A stretch of DNA of 64,000 bases. Source: Colletes latitarsis. Lineage: Eukaryota; Arthropoda; Insecta; Hymenoptera; Colletidae. Numbering within the stretch: position 1 is the stretch's first letter; each line of letters starts with the position of its first letter. The notes beneath the pieces were generated by a model, which saw nothing but the letters and a program-made list of their open reading frames with translations, did no database searches and was not told the origin of the DNA. Location: contig NC_135136.1 of assembly GCF_051014445.1 (NCBI RefSeq), positions 42,852,001 to 42,916,000 on the forward strand. The letters run 5' to 3'. Shown here one piece after another: positions 34,506 through 45,413 of the stretch. Position numbers and translations under genes: made by a program.

Positions 34506-34617
34506 AGAGATAGATGGAATCCAAGTTCCATCGATCTCCCTTTTACATTCTTACAAGCTAGATTACTAAACTAGAGAGATAGAAGGAAGCAATGCTCCTT
34601 CGATCTTCTAGTTTAGT
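34506..34617. repeat. Two adjacent related hairpins
   Basis: Hairpin 1 (34506-34538) pairs GAGATAGATGGAA with TTCCATCGATCTC around a 6-base loop. Hairpin 2 (34565-34617) pairs about 22 bases of ACTAAACTAGAGAGATAGAA with TTCTAGTTTAGT-ending sequence around a ~7-base loop. Both stems share GAGATAGANGGAA, so one may be a copy of the other. Short for a microRNA precursor. Confidence 0.55.
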
Positions 34618-34661
34618 TGTACCAAGTAATTATTTCGTTTAAAAGGGGATGAAGGTAAATT

Positions 34662-34887
34662 ATGGGAGACGCGACGCGACGCGATGCTGAACCGTGCAGC
34701 AGATCTTCGGATCGAATCAACACTACCCTGATTTCTATTTCTAGAAATCGATCTATCATGGGCAGGCGACTAGATCTTTCGGACAAACTGGACGGCCGAT
34801 CACATGTTTCGTTCGACGAAACAGTGGTGACCGAAACAAACAACGAGAGCTCTACGGGCGAAGGATTGGAATTCATTTCCAAATCTG
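34662..34887 (+). other. Unassigned open frame, possible exon remnant
   Basis: An ATG-led frame of about 75 codons starting MGDATRRDAEPCSRSS, continuing through GRRLDLSDKLDGRSHVSFDE to EGLEFISKS before a GT. Composition is protein-like and unlike the neighbouring repeats, which resume at 34895. It could be a captured exon or remnant gene. No family recognised. Confidence 0.25.
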
Positions 34888-34894
34888 TTAGTAA

Positions 34895-35010
34895 TGTTGC
34901 GAGTGATACGAAAATATATGATATAATTTCAAATAATTCTATGTGTACTCATCATTTTTACCTTTCTTTTCCTCTCTCCATTATTCCCTTAGCTATAAGA
35001 TACATGCCAT
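34895..35010 (+). repeat. Third copy of the inverted-repeat core block
   Basis: Direct-orientation copy of 32300-32405 (ATGATATAATTTCAAANAAT, then TATGTGT, CTCATCATTT, CCTTTC, CCCTTAG and TATAAGATAC). The same block also occurs inverted at about 33485-33575, so three copies lie within 3 kb. Confidence 0.7.
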
Positions 35011-35347
35011 CTTTTCGCAAGGCCGCCAGCATTTTGGAAATGTTCCGGGCACTTTGGAAATCCGGATGATAAAACGCCCAAGTTTGTCGAGAAGTCCGTC
35101 CAATGATCACACCAGTGTTACAAGGAATTAAAAAATCTCTTCGAGCCCTAAAAACAAATATTTTCAATCATAAAAGGACCCTAAAAACATATTACTTATC
35201 GATTACACTTATTTATAAAACTTGCTATCAAGATTTTGAGGCACGTTTTTATTTAATAAAGTTAGAAATGTGTAAAACATTCCTTATGTTTATATTGATA
35301 AAGAATAAAGATCACAGTACATATATTTCACGCTTATTATTTATATT

Positions 35348-36670
35348 CTCCTCTACCTATTCCATTAATTCCTTAATTTTAATAAATCCTAAAGTTAAAA
35401 ATATTATTCGAACCTATTTAAGTTGTTCAACCACTTCTCTATACATTATTTAATGTAATTAATAAGTGATAAGCTTATTTGAATATTGCGCTAAAAAGTG
35501 ACAAGATATAGTATCGCCATCTAACATCAGGGATGTCGTACTATCCGGAGTAGAACCCCCTCTCGCCCCCCACGATTTGGTGCAGTCGTATAGTATCGCC
35601 ATCTAAGAACGGGTTTCGAACTAAAGGTGGAGTACAAATCCCCTCTCGCCCCCCACGATTTGGTGCAATCGTATAGTATCGCCATCTAAGAACAGGATTT
35701 GAACTAAAGACGGAGTACAGCTACCCCCACTCCTCCTACTCCTGATATACATTACTTACCTTGATTATTCATTAATAACTCCTTTCCTGGGACTAAAATA
35801 TGAACTTTTAGAATCGAAGAATATAGTACAGACCCTTGGCAACATTCAAGGATAGTTTTTAGGACCATGCCATGCCTCATTAAATAGTTATTAATGAATA
35901 TCGGAAGTCGGAACACTCTTTTGCGCGACACCTTAGGCATCTATCGCTAATAACTAATTAATTAGAGCATGGAGCGTTGCAAAATCGGTCCTTAAATATT
36001 GCCAGGGATGTCTACTTGCTTCCCTAATAGCCAAAATATGCCTGCTATTGCTGAAAAGTTGATAATTCATCGATTAAAGCAGGCAGTGATACAGCCGTAA
36101 ATGTTCCGACTTCCGATATTCGTTAATAACGTCTTAATTACTGGCGGAATGATTCTAAAACCTATCCTTGAATCTTGCCAAGGGTCTATACTATATTCTT
36201 CGATTCTAAAAGTTCATATTTTAATCCCAGGAAAGGAGTTATTAATGAATAATCAAGGTAAGTAGTATGTATCAGGAGTAGGAGGAGTGGGGGTAGCTGT
36301 ACTCCGTCTTTAGTTCAAATCCTGTTCTTAGATGGCGATACTATACGATTGCACCAAATCGTGGGGGGCGAGAGGGGATTTGTACTCCACCTTTAGTTCG
36401 AAACCCGTTCTTAGATGGCGATACTATACGACTGCACCAAATCGTGGGGGGCGAGAGGGGGTTCTACTCCGGATAGTACGACATCCCTGATGTTAGATGG
36501 CGATACTATAGCTTGTCACTTTTTAGCGCAATATTCAAATAAGCTTATCACTTATTAATTACATTAAATAATGTATAGAGAAATGGTTGAACAACTTAAA
36601 TAGATTCGAATAATATTTTTAACTTTAGCATTTATTAAAATTAAGGAATTAATGGGATAGGTAGAGGAGT
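35348..36670. repeat. 1.32 kb near-perfect hairpin (foldback element)
   Basis: The left arm (35348-~35917) and right arm (~36103-36670) are reverse complements over about 570 bp with few mismatches, around a ~185-bp loop. Each arm holds three copies of an ~82-bp unit marked by TATAGTATCGCCATCTAA (35508, 35588, 35672 on the left) and by CCCCCTCTCGCCCCCCACGA-type sequence. A partial extra copy of the right end follows at about 36673-36735. No open frame of note, so it looks non-autonomous. Confidence 0.88.
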
Positions 36671-36735
36671 GGGTGGACAACTTAAATAGAGTCGAATAAT
36701 ATTTTTAACTTTAGAATTTATTAAAATTAACTATT

Positions 36736-38808
36736 CCACGCAAACGGACGGCTCTCGAGTCACACGAGGCGGTTCGGGTAGCTTCGGAGAATCGAGAAAG
36801 AGGCTCCGTCTGCCATAACTGGTTTATACATATAATATATAGAAGGGAAACTCTTAGTTAAACGTAATCTAACCTCTGTATACATGCTAAACTAAAAACT
36901 TGATGTCTTATCGGTTACTATGGAACTTAAGTGATCGAAATGTTATCTAACAATCAAGTTAGCTTAGCAACAATCCATTGTTCGAATAATTTTCATAATA
37001 AAATAAATCATAATTTATCCTGAAGCACTGTATTAATTTTCCAAGTTCATACTAGTAACGATCTCTACATTAGTTCACCATATAGCGAAAAATTTGGACA
37101 AAAGTCGTAAATTTAAATTGTCGTAATGCTTATAAATATCGATAATATGCAGCTGTACTCCTAATGATGTTTAAAAGATATTTAGAAGCTCATCGGCTAT
37201 GTATATGCAATTTATTACGAACTGTATGTAATATTCGAGTGCATACGTGCTTTACATTTCCTCTAACACGTAAGAATAAACGTTACGTTGCCCGAGCACG
37301 CAGTTCTTCGTTGCCAAACCAAATAAATTGCGTCAAATATACGTCTAATACTGAAAGTCGGTCATAAAATATCACTGGAAATATTCTAAAAGTATTATTT
37401 CGCACGATTACGTCCTATCCACAACCTAAAATCCTTTTCCCGCCAATTTCCTAACTATGTAGCCGAGCATGATGTTCTGCCAATTCTGAACGTTTCTTTC
37501 TTAACGAACGTGAAAGCTATTAATGTCAGAATGTTTGACGTAATATCGCGATCACGGTCACGGTACTTTTGGGACGAATGACATTTTTATTCGAAAGAAA
37601 ATTTGCCGACTATGGCATCGCGATGCATCTCTATCGGAAGCAAAGTCGAAGAGGTTGACCGTCGGCTAACAAGAAGCTGCCTCGTAGCCCCGACGACATA
37701 CAATTCTCGTGCCATCTGTAGTTGCGAAATAAATCCAAGCAATGCGTTTATCAGCGAACTGACCAAGATTCGTCTGTCGGGTTCAAAGTAGGCCGGGAAG
37801 CCGACTCGAGGTCTCGTCAAGCCCTGTGACCTTTCGTAGTTTGTGGTGACCTTCACGTGAGCTTGGCCGTGGAACTTGCTCGGTCTGCCCACCCACTTGC
37901 TCCTCGTCTCTACACTTTAACGTCGCGAAACGCTATTTCGAGCAAAAGTAAGTGTGTCTCCTCCGTGTCGAATAAATCACTACTCGTTTCGCATTTTCGT
38001 CGGGCATCTCGAGTAAGTTTTCTCGGTTCTTTTTCGTCGTCGTCGTACATTCGAATCCCCATTAAAGTGGCAATACTTTCGTGCTGTCATTGACCTTTGA
38101 TAAACTTGTGGACGCAACGTGCTTCTTTCGAGCACGACGATATTTCTTCATCGAGGTTTGCGTCGGAAAATCAGCAGGCACCGAATTGCGATTGGGCCGA
38201 ACTTGATCTTGATCTTGATCTTGAAACGACCCAATTTCGGTTAAACGACACGATTTAAAGGAGGAATAAAATGTTCTTGATCGTCGTACTCGTAGCCGAG
38301 TTGTTTCTTACCTGTACTTTCGCCTATTTGAACGGTCGAGTGTTTTCACGTTTCCATGATTTTCAAGTGACTGAACAGTGAATCGACTCTAATGTTACTC
38401 GTGGGTAGAAGGGAAACTTCCGACTTTTAAAACACATTTACAGTAGATGTATTTTTTTATTCGCACGACAAACTTCTATATTTTTCGCGTCGATTGTCCG
38501 TTACGATATTGCAAGTGTTTGGCAAGATTTATACGTGTACCTTAAAGAATTTAAAGAAATTCTTAATTCTTAATTTCTTAAAGAAATCGTTGTTCCAAAA
38601 TTATCGTCAATAAATACTTATCTAGAGAATGTTGGAGCAAATTATTTGTTCATCTATTCGCAAATAGGACGGTATTTTGTTTCTATAAAATTGTAAAGAT
38701 ACTATTCTGTGTTTTTTATTTTCCAAGATACTGTAGCATATCAATATGTAAATATTTGCACATTTAAATTTATACTGTTCCGATATAGATTGAAAAGGAG
38801 CCAGCAAA
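36736..38808. other. Region upstream of glycogen synthase
   Basis: AT-rich to 37550, then a more GC-rich stretch to 38100. A strong donor (AGCAAAA|GTAAGTGTG) at 37947/37948 would suit a non-coding first exon of glycogen synthase joining upstream of its ATG at 38809. A TCTTGA hexamer repeat lies at about 38200-38225. The minus-strand frame at 37587-37892 is listed separately. Nothing else is recognised. Confidence 0.4.
37587..37892 (-). CDS. Candidate 101-aa open reading frame, function unknown
   Basis: An ATG-initiated minus-strand frame that begins MGRPSKFHGQAHVKVTTNY and ends in FSFE. The middle (RRILVSSLINALLGFISQLQ) is mildly hydrophobic. Its position overlaps the likely promoter or first exon of glycogen synthase on the other strand. 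Composition is more protein-like than most frames nearby, but I do not recognise it and cannot exclude chance. Confidence 0.25.
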   Translation of the reverse strand: MGRPSKFHGQAHVKVTTNYERSQGLTRPRVGFPAYFEPDRRILVSSLINALLGFISQLQMARELYVVGATRQLLVSRRSTSSTLLPIEMHRDAIVGKFSFE

Positions 38809-41800
38809 ATGTCAAGGGAACGTGCATCTAGAAGATTTTACCGTGTAGATAGCAGTAATGATTTGCTTGAATTCATGGATCGTGGGTACACGGCACAACA
38901 CGAGAATAGATGGAACTTTGAAGTTGCATGGGAGGCTGCAAACAAAGGTATAAAAGAATTTAACAAAGAACAATAGCAGTTTTACAGAAGAAAGAGATAT
39001 TACAACTATTTTAATCTTGCTGGTTTCAGTTGGCGGTATATACACTGTAATAAGATCCAAAGCTTATGTTTCAACAGAGGAAATGGGAGACCAGTATTGT
39101 CTCATTGGTCCCTATAAAGAAATTTCAGCTCGTACAGAAGTTGAAGAAGCAGATTTTCCACGTAATAGTCCATTGCATTTAGGTGTTCAAGTTCTACGCG
39201 ATCAGGGATTTAAAGTAAGTTTAGTTAATGTTATACAAGAAATTTAAGACAAGCAGGAAACTATAGAAGGAAGCGTGTAATAAGCTGCAAATAGATTATT
39301 CAATACTCATTTGTTGATTCTGCAGAGAGTAAGTTCATGGTTGCTATATATGATCATTGTACACCAAGAATAATAATTTGGCTAAAGGCCAGGTAGAAGG
39401 CCAAAATTAATTCAAGGACAATTGTCCCTACAGGCAAACTGTACAGGGTGTTTCAGATTTAAATGGCCAGTAAAGAGTTAGGGTCATAGGACTATAGAAT
39501 AAATAAATTTCTCCTCTCGAAGTATGCTCGCAGACGTCTGTAGTTTGGAAGACAACCTCCCCTAAACGAGGCGTTTGCGAGCATACTTCCGGAGAAGAAA
39601 TTCATTTTAAACGTGAAACACCCTGCACAGCGACTCTTCGTTTTGTCCGACTCTGCAGAATCAACCGAGAACGAAAATGAATAGAATTTATTTAGTCGTA
39701 AAATAAAAGTTCTTATCAAGGTGGTAACAGGAACATGGTTAGTGGACGGAAATCCACAAATTATACTCTTTGATATTGGAAGCGCGGCATGGAAGTTGGA
39801 CGAATACAAACAGGAGTTATGGAACACTTGTCACCTTGGTATTCCTCATCTGGATATAGAGGCGAACGATGCAGTTATCCTGGGCTATCTCGTTTGCCAA
39901 TTTATTTCTGAATTCAGGTAAACTTCGCGCATCGCAAAACATAACATTCTTTCTGTCCGATCGATCGTTCATGAGGCGTGAAATTTTTAATTGAAGAAAA
40001 GCTGCCGAAGGATATTCCGACGTTCCGCCCCGCGTAGTCGTCCACTGCCACGAATGGCAAGCAGGTGTCGGCTTAATAGCCCTAAGAACTAGGCACGTGG
40101 ACGTTGCCACGGTTTTTACCACCCACGCCACTCTGCTTGGAAGATATCTTTGCGCAGGAAAGACTGATTTTTATAATAATTTGGATAAGGTAACGTATCT
40201 CGATGTCTTTAAAGTTCAATTTCTACTGGTTCAGTATTATCCGAAGAGTGTGGAGTTTGATGTATTTGTGTAGTTCAATGTTGACGAGGAGGCAGGGAAA
40301 CGCCAAATTTATCACAGATATTGTATGGAACGTGCAGCTTCGCATTTAGCGCACGTGTTTACAACTGTTTCGGACATAACTGGCTTCGAAGCCGAACATT
40401 TACTGAAACGAAAACCGGACATAATTACACCGAACGGGCTCAATGTAAAAAAATTCGCAGCGTTGCACGAATTCCAAAATTTACACGCCGTTAGCAAAGA
40501 GAAAATACACGAGTTTGTTAGAGGTCACTTTTACGGGTTCGTACCACCATCAACGAAATTACGATCTATTTATTTAATATTATATTAAATCTCTGTACGT
40601 ATGTCCTGTGTAGTCATTATGATTTTGATCTGGATAAGACATTGTACTTCTTCATTGCTGGACGTTACGAGTTTGGGAACAAGGGCGCAGACATCTTTAT
40701 CGAAGCTTTGGCCAGATTAAATCATTATTTAAGGACGTCTAGGCCTGACATGACTGTAGTTGCTTTTCTTATTTTTCCAGCACGAACCAATAATTTTAAC
40801 GTAGAGTCATTACGTGGTCATGCTGTAAGTTGAACGGCTACGTATGTTTCTTAAATCCGGGATGAGTCGTTTACTTTTTATGCCTGATTTCGTTCTCTCG
40901 TTTAAGGTCACTAAATCGTTGAGAGACACGATCAGCGACATACAACAAAAAATTGGGAAACGCATGTACGAATTGTGTTTATCCGGTCGTATGCCCGATG
41001 CTCAAGACCTTTTACAAAAGGAAGACACTATAAAAATTAAACGGTAGTGTCTGATTATTACTCGTCGTTGGTATCGATTGGTTCTAATGTTTCTTTGTCA
41101 CAGGTGTTTGTACGCTTTGCAAAGGAACGGTTTACCGCCAGTTACCACGCACAATGTAGTAGACGATTGGAACGATCCGGTATTGACTGCTATCAGAAGA
41201 TGCAATCTTTTCAATACTGTTAACGATCGAGTAAAGGTAACCGTAAAATCCTGTATAGTGAACGTAATCCGACAAGTTTCGATATTTTAATATGTTATAG
41301 ATGACAAATGATCGATGCTACTGTGATACGTTTGTTTATAATCTTAGATAGTATTCCATCCAGAATTCCTGTCGTCGACAAACCCACTGTTCGGTCTCGA
41401 TTACGAAGAGTTTGTTAGAGGATGCCACTTGGGTGTGTTCCCGTCTTATTATGAACCGTGGGGCTACACCCCCGCTGAGTGCACTGTTATGGGTATTCCT
41501 AGTATCACTACGAATCTGTCTGGGTTTGGTTGCTTCATGCAAGAGCACATAGCCGATCCAATGAGTTATGGTATTTATATCGTAGACAGGCGATTTATTG
41601 GCCTGGAAAATACCATTCAGCAACTTGCTCAGTATATGTTTGATTTTGCACGACTCAGTCGTCGACAGCGTATTATTCAAAGAAATCGCACGGAACGTCT
41701 TAGCGATCTTCTCGACTGGAGAAATCTTGGAATTGTAAGTGCATCGAGCACTGTCTTTCACACTCCTTTATCGTTTTGATCAGCTATTTATCGAGCAAAC

Positions 41801-42147
41801 GAATGTTGACAGTATTACCGCCAAGCCAGAATAAAGGCTTTGATGACCGTCTATCCAGAATTGGCATCGGAATACGCGGAAGGTGGCGTAGGTCGTTTCA
41901 GTTATCCGAGACCTATTAGCGAGCCACCGTCACCCTCTTCCTCGCGACACACTACACCGGCTGCTTCGGTTCACGGTTCCGACGATGAAGACGAAGACGA
42001 AGACGAAGTCGACGAAGAAAAAGAGGTTGGCAGAATTCTCGTTTACATCTCAATTTAAATATCGAAATATCGAAATATCGAAATTGAAAATTCCTCTTTT
42101 TCTTTTTGTTACAGCTACAAGAATTGCGTCAACCAAACGGCAGATAA
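38809..42147 (+). CDS. GlyS: Glycogen synthase (GT3 family)
   Basis: Cytosolic enzyme that extends glycogen from UDP-glucose. Eleven exons: 38809-38947, 39030-39214, 39721-39917, 39997-40189, 40274-40536, 40614-40824, 40907-41043, 41104-41236, 41348-41734, 41813-42025, 42115-42147; phases join to 696 aa, close to animal enzymes. Signatures: FEVAWEAANKVGGIYTVIRS, WLVDGNPQIILFDIGSAAWK, VVVHCHEWQAGVGL, CMERAASHLAHVFTTVSDIT, ITPNGLNVKKFAA, FFIAGRYEFGNKGADIFIEA, and the E-x7-E catalytic motif EPWGYTPAE. The Arg cluster RRQRIIQRNRTERL is the glucose-6-phosphate control site. The C-terminus RPISEPPSPSSSRHTTPAAS followed by an acidic run matches GSK3 and CK2 phosphorylation sites. The last donor (GAG|GTTGGC) is weak; without splicing the frame ends at 42058 as VGRILVYISI. 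Confidence 0.95.
39443..39626. mobile_element. MITE in glycogen synthase intron 2
   Basis: A ~184-bp element with CAGGGTGTTTCA at the left end and its complement TGAAACACCCTG at the right. An inner palindrome pairs GAAGTATGCTCGCA with TGCGAGCATACTTC. Its ends resemble those of the larger MITE at 9731 (CAGGGTG), but the interior is different. Confidence 0.75.
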
Positions 42148-42562
42148 AAGGCTAACAATATTGGGACAGTAGAATGTGATGAATAATTAAGTACACTCGA
42201 GGAATACTTTTAAGACGGTAATGCGAAAAATTGTTGCCTATGTGGTTCATCACATTCTTTCATTATTTCAATTGCACCTCATATTACTCTCAGTTATACT
42301 TCTGTACCATGCATTCACGTAAAGCTCAAACATGACAAAGCAATAGCGTAATATAATATATATAGAACAGTATTTATATAACACGCAAAATCATTAAAAA
42401 CAACAGTCTTCCTCCAATCAAACTCCCGTATGTTCCATATATAAAATGATATTGTTAAATTTTGAAAACTATATTTCATGTTATGCATATACAAATATGT
42501 AGTGAGTGGAATGTGTTCCTATTGTATAGACACGATTATATTTTTGTGAGAATTAGCATGCG

Positions 42563-42568
42563 AATAAA
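42563..42568 (+). terminator. Poly(A) signal AATAAA, glycogen synthase
   Basis: Canonical AATAAA about 415 bp after the stop codon. Confidence 0.5.
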
Positions 42569-45413
42569 AGTTTCGTAACATTTTTAGTCATCGATTTAAT
42601 GTTGTTCATGCGTTGTTTTCTGAATATAAAACTGTTTGTACGTATATCAATTGGTTATTCGTATTCCCAAAAAACATTCAGTTCACTGGATCCCGTACTA
42701 CGATCGAGTTTCCAACGTATAAATAATCATCAGTGTCTTCCAGTTTGTAAGAATTATTATATTATTAATCGTTAACATAATATACAAAACAAAGTGCTAA
42801 AAAGTTACAATTCTCTTACGGCGAAATTATTACATTTTGGCATTCACGATTACCAAACTGTTTTGTTTCCTGCAAAATTCTCAATGAATATATACACGAT
42901 TAAGTAAACGATTAACACATTACATAACAATATGTCTTAATATAACAAGTACAACAATATACAAAGCCACTAATAATCTTCGCGACCGGTTAAAAGTATC
43001 TTAATAATGTCTTTGATGATTATTACACTGAGAGAGAAAGAGAAGAGTGAAATTTTGGAATGGTACATTACCACGCGAAGCTTAGGTAAATACAAGGAGA
43101 TGCATGAGACGAGATTCGATATTTTTTTTCTCCTTTTACATCCGTCGTCGCTTCCACGATTTATATGCTAACGTTGACGAAATATTGCAAAAAATGCCGA
43201 CATAGAATACAATGTACTCCAGTCCTTAAAGTATGCGATGATATATTAAACGCGATCAACACCTTTACCGTCGAAGTCAAGGTTCGGCCTCGATTTTGTG
43301 AAACAGTTTTCAAAAATAGTCACGGGTACTTTGTAATACTACATACGATAACTGATGCTTTTAATCACCATAATCAATCACTATTGAGAGAAAAGAAAAG
43401 AGGTGAGCGGCGAAGGTATTGATCCGTATCATTCAAGAATTTAGTCACCTCCGTAAACAAATTTGTCGCGATAGAGATTACACGATGAGGGAAGAAAAAC
43501 GAAACGTAAACTTTCCCGATGTAAACCATTACGAGAAAAAAAGAAAATATAGAAGAAATGAACCACCCAGTACAATTCTACAAATTGCATGATCGACGCG
43601 AAACAACTTGATATCCAAATTCGCGTGAATAAAAGATTAAAGATACGTTCCAAGTTTATCAACAAAGATTAATGATAAAGATGCAATGAAAATGTCTCGC
43701 GGAGAGAGTAGACTTAAACGACGATCGATCGTTATAAACCTAAATGGCACGTTTTATACATTACATACAATCGGAAATAACTTTACAGAGTGGATGAAGA
43801 GAAAGTAACTACGATATTTAAACAAAGAAAAACGATTCGCGCGTACTGCAATAAACGTTAAAATTCGTTAATAATAATACGTGTTCGTAATACTTTGATT
43901 CCTCGATGCAATTCCTTCCTTTGAAACACCTGAAAAACTCGAAGCGTTTGGCTTTTCGAACCCATCGCGACGATTCAACGAAAGTTTACGACGCTTTGGA
44001 ACTTGTGTCTAGTCTCGCGACGTTAATTTACGGTGTAAAAATATTTGTAATTCCTATGACAAAATATGCAGTCGCTATGTAGCACAGCTTCTTCTGTTCA
44101 GTATCGACCGTTGACTTCGGTTCAAATCAATTCGTTGACGAAAAATCAATTCCTCGCACCTATTGTTTATCGATTCGTACAGTTTTCGGTTCAACGACCA
44201 GGAATTATATATTCTATCGCGTGTTTCTGCCAAGTAAAATTAGTAGGAGACAATATAGTTTCGTACGTTGATTTGGAAATATAAAATCACATTCGATCCC
44301 TAACCCCGACGCATAGGTTGTATCTACCAAGCCCCATTTTTCTTCCTTTTTATTTTACCTAAATGCGTCAACTAATAGGTGGATGTTATATTTCTTTCGT
44401 ACTGGCAAGTTTACATTGCTTAACTGCATACTTGTTATTATAGTTTCGTCGAAGCTTGTTAAACGTCGAGGAAGGAAGGGAGGCTGGCTTCTTTTAGACC
44501 GTAGGTACAGACAACCTTTGGTTACACTATAAGAAGACTAATATTATGATATAATATCGCGCGATAGTCGATAAATACTGCATATGTATATATAGGTATG
44601 TACGTATAGATACATATGTATATATACATACACGCACACACAGACACACTACATACTCGTTCGAAAACTAGTCTAAGAGTCTTTAGTTAATTGGCATTTC
44701 ACGGCGTATGGCCTCAAGATACGAGTTTAATGCAGTCGATTTTTCATGTTCTTTTTTTTTGTTTTTTTTTTGTTTTTTTGTTTTTTTCTTTTATTTTTGT
44801 GAGGCAGAGATTTTGTAACGCGGCGTTCAACGTATCGAATAGTTTTCGATTGGCCCGTTTGAATTTCCGTGTACCTCGTGGACCATTGCACGAAATTGCT
44901 GATAAATATTCACTAACTTTGGCTAAAGACATCGTCCAGTACACGTAAACATGTGACATATCCGACTTACGTATCGGAATTCGGTTTCCTAATGTTCTCA
45001 AAATCTATCCAATCGTAAAGTCCTGATTAAACCCTGAATAAGTTGTTGCTCGTCCGAATGAACGTTTAGTTTATTTGAAATTTCAAAATTTGGATACCGA
45101 TATCGACTATCAAAGCCATCGACATATTCTCTCCGAATCGTTGACTTTCTCTAACATTTTCCCAGCTAAAATTCATCGTGCGGTTCCCATACACTTTACC
45201 CTTTCCCGTTCTGCGCGTTCACGAAACAACGCGAAATCTCGGACGTACCGATAAAAGGTTCGAGATACGATACAATGACGGAGAATGAAAATGCAGACTC
45301 TCCATACAACGGGGCTAATACATGCAGACCGGGAAAGGCATAGGTTCTGGTTGCGGCTGGACGTCCTGATCGTTTTTGCCTTCTCCGACTGAAAACTCGC
45401 AGATGGACGGATT
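42569..45413. other. Non-coding region between GlyS and Wdr62 3' ends
   Basis: AT-rich, with no exon recognised on either strand. Both neighbouring genes end towards it. Minus-strand TTTATT strings at about 44348 and 44790 could serve as poly(A) signals, so part is probably the Wdr62 3' UTR. It contains a TATG/CA microsatellite at 44580-44650 and a T-rich tract at 44752-44800. Confidence 0.5.
44575..44800. repeat. Microsatellite and poly-T tract
   Basis: A run of CATATGTATATATA-like units passing into CACACACAGACACAC, then 100 bp further on broken runs of T (7-10 each) separated by single Gs. Confidence 0.7.

Noticed and set aside
36736..37000. Possible tRNA near the end of the large hairpin
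   Set aside because: No cloverleaf could be drawn and no intact B box (GGTTCGANTCC) was found.
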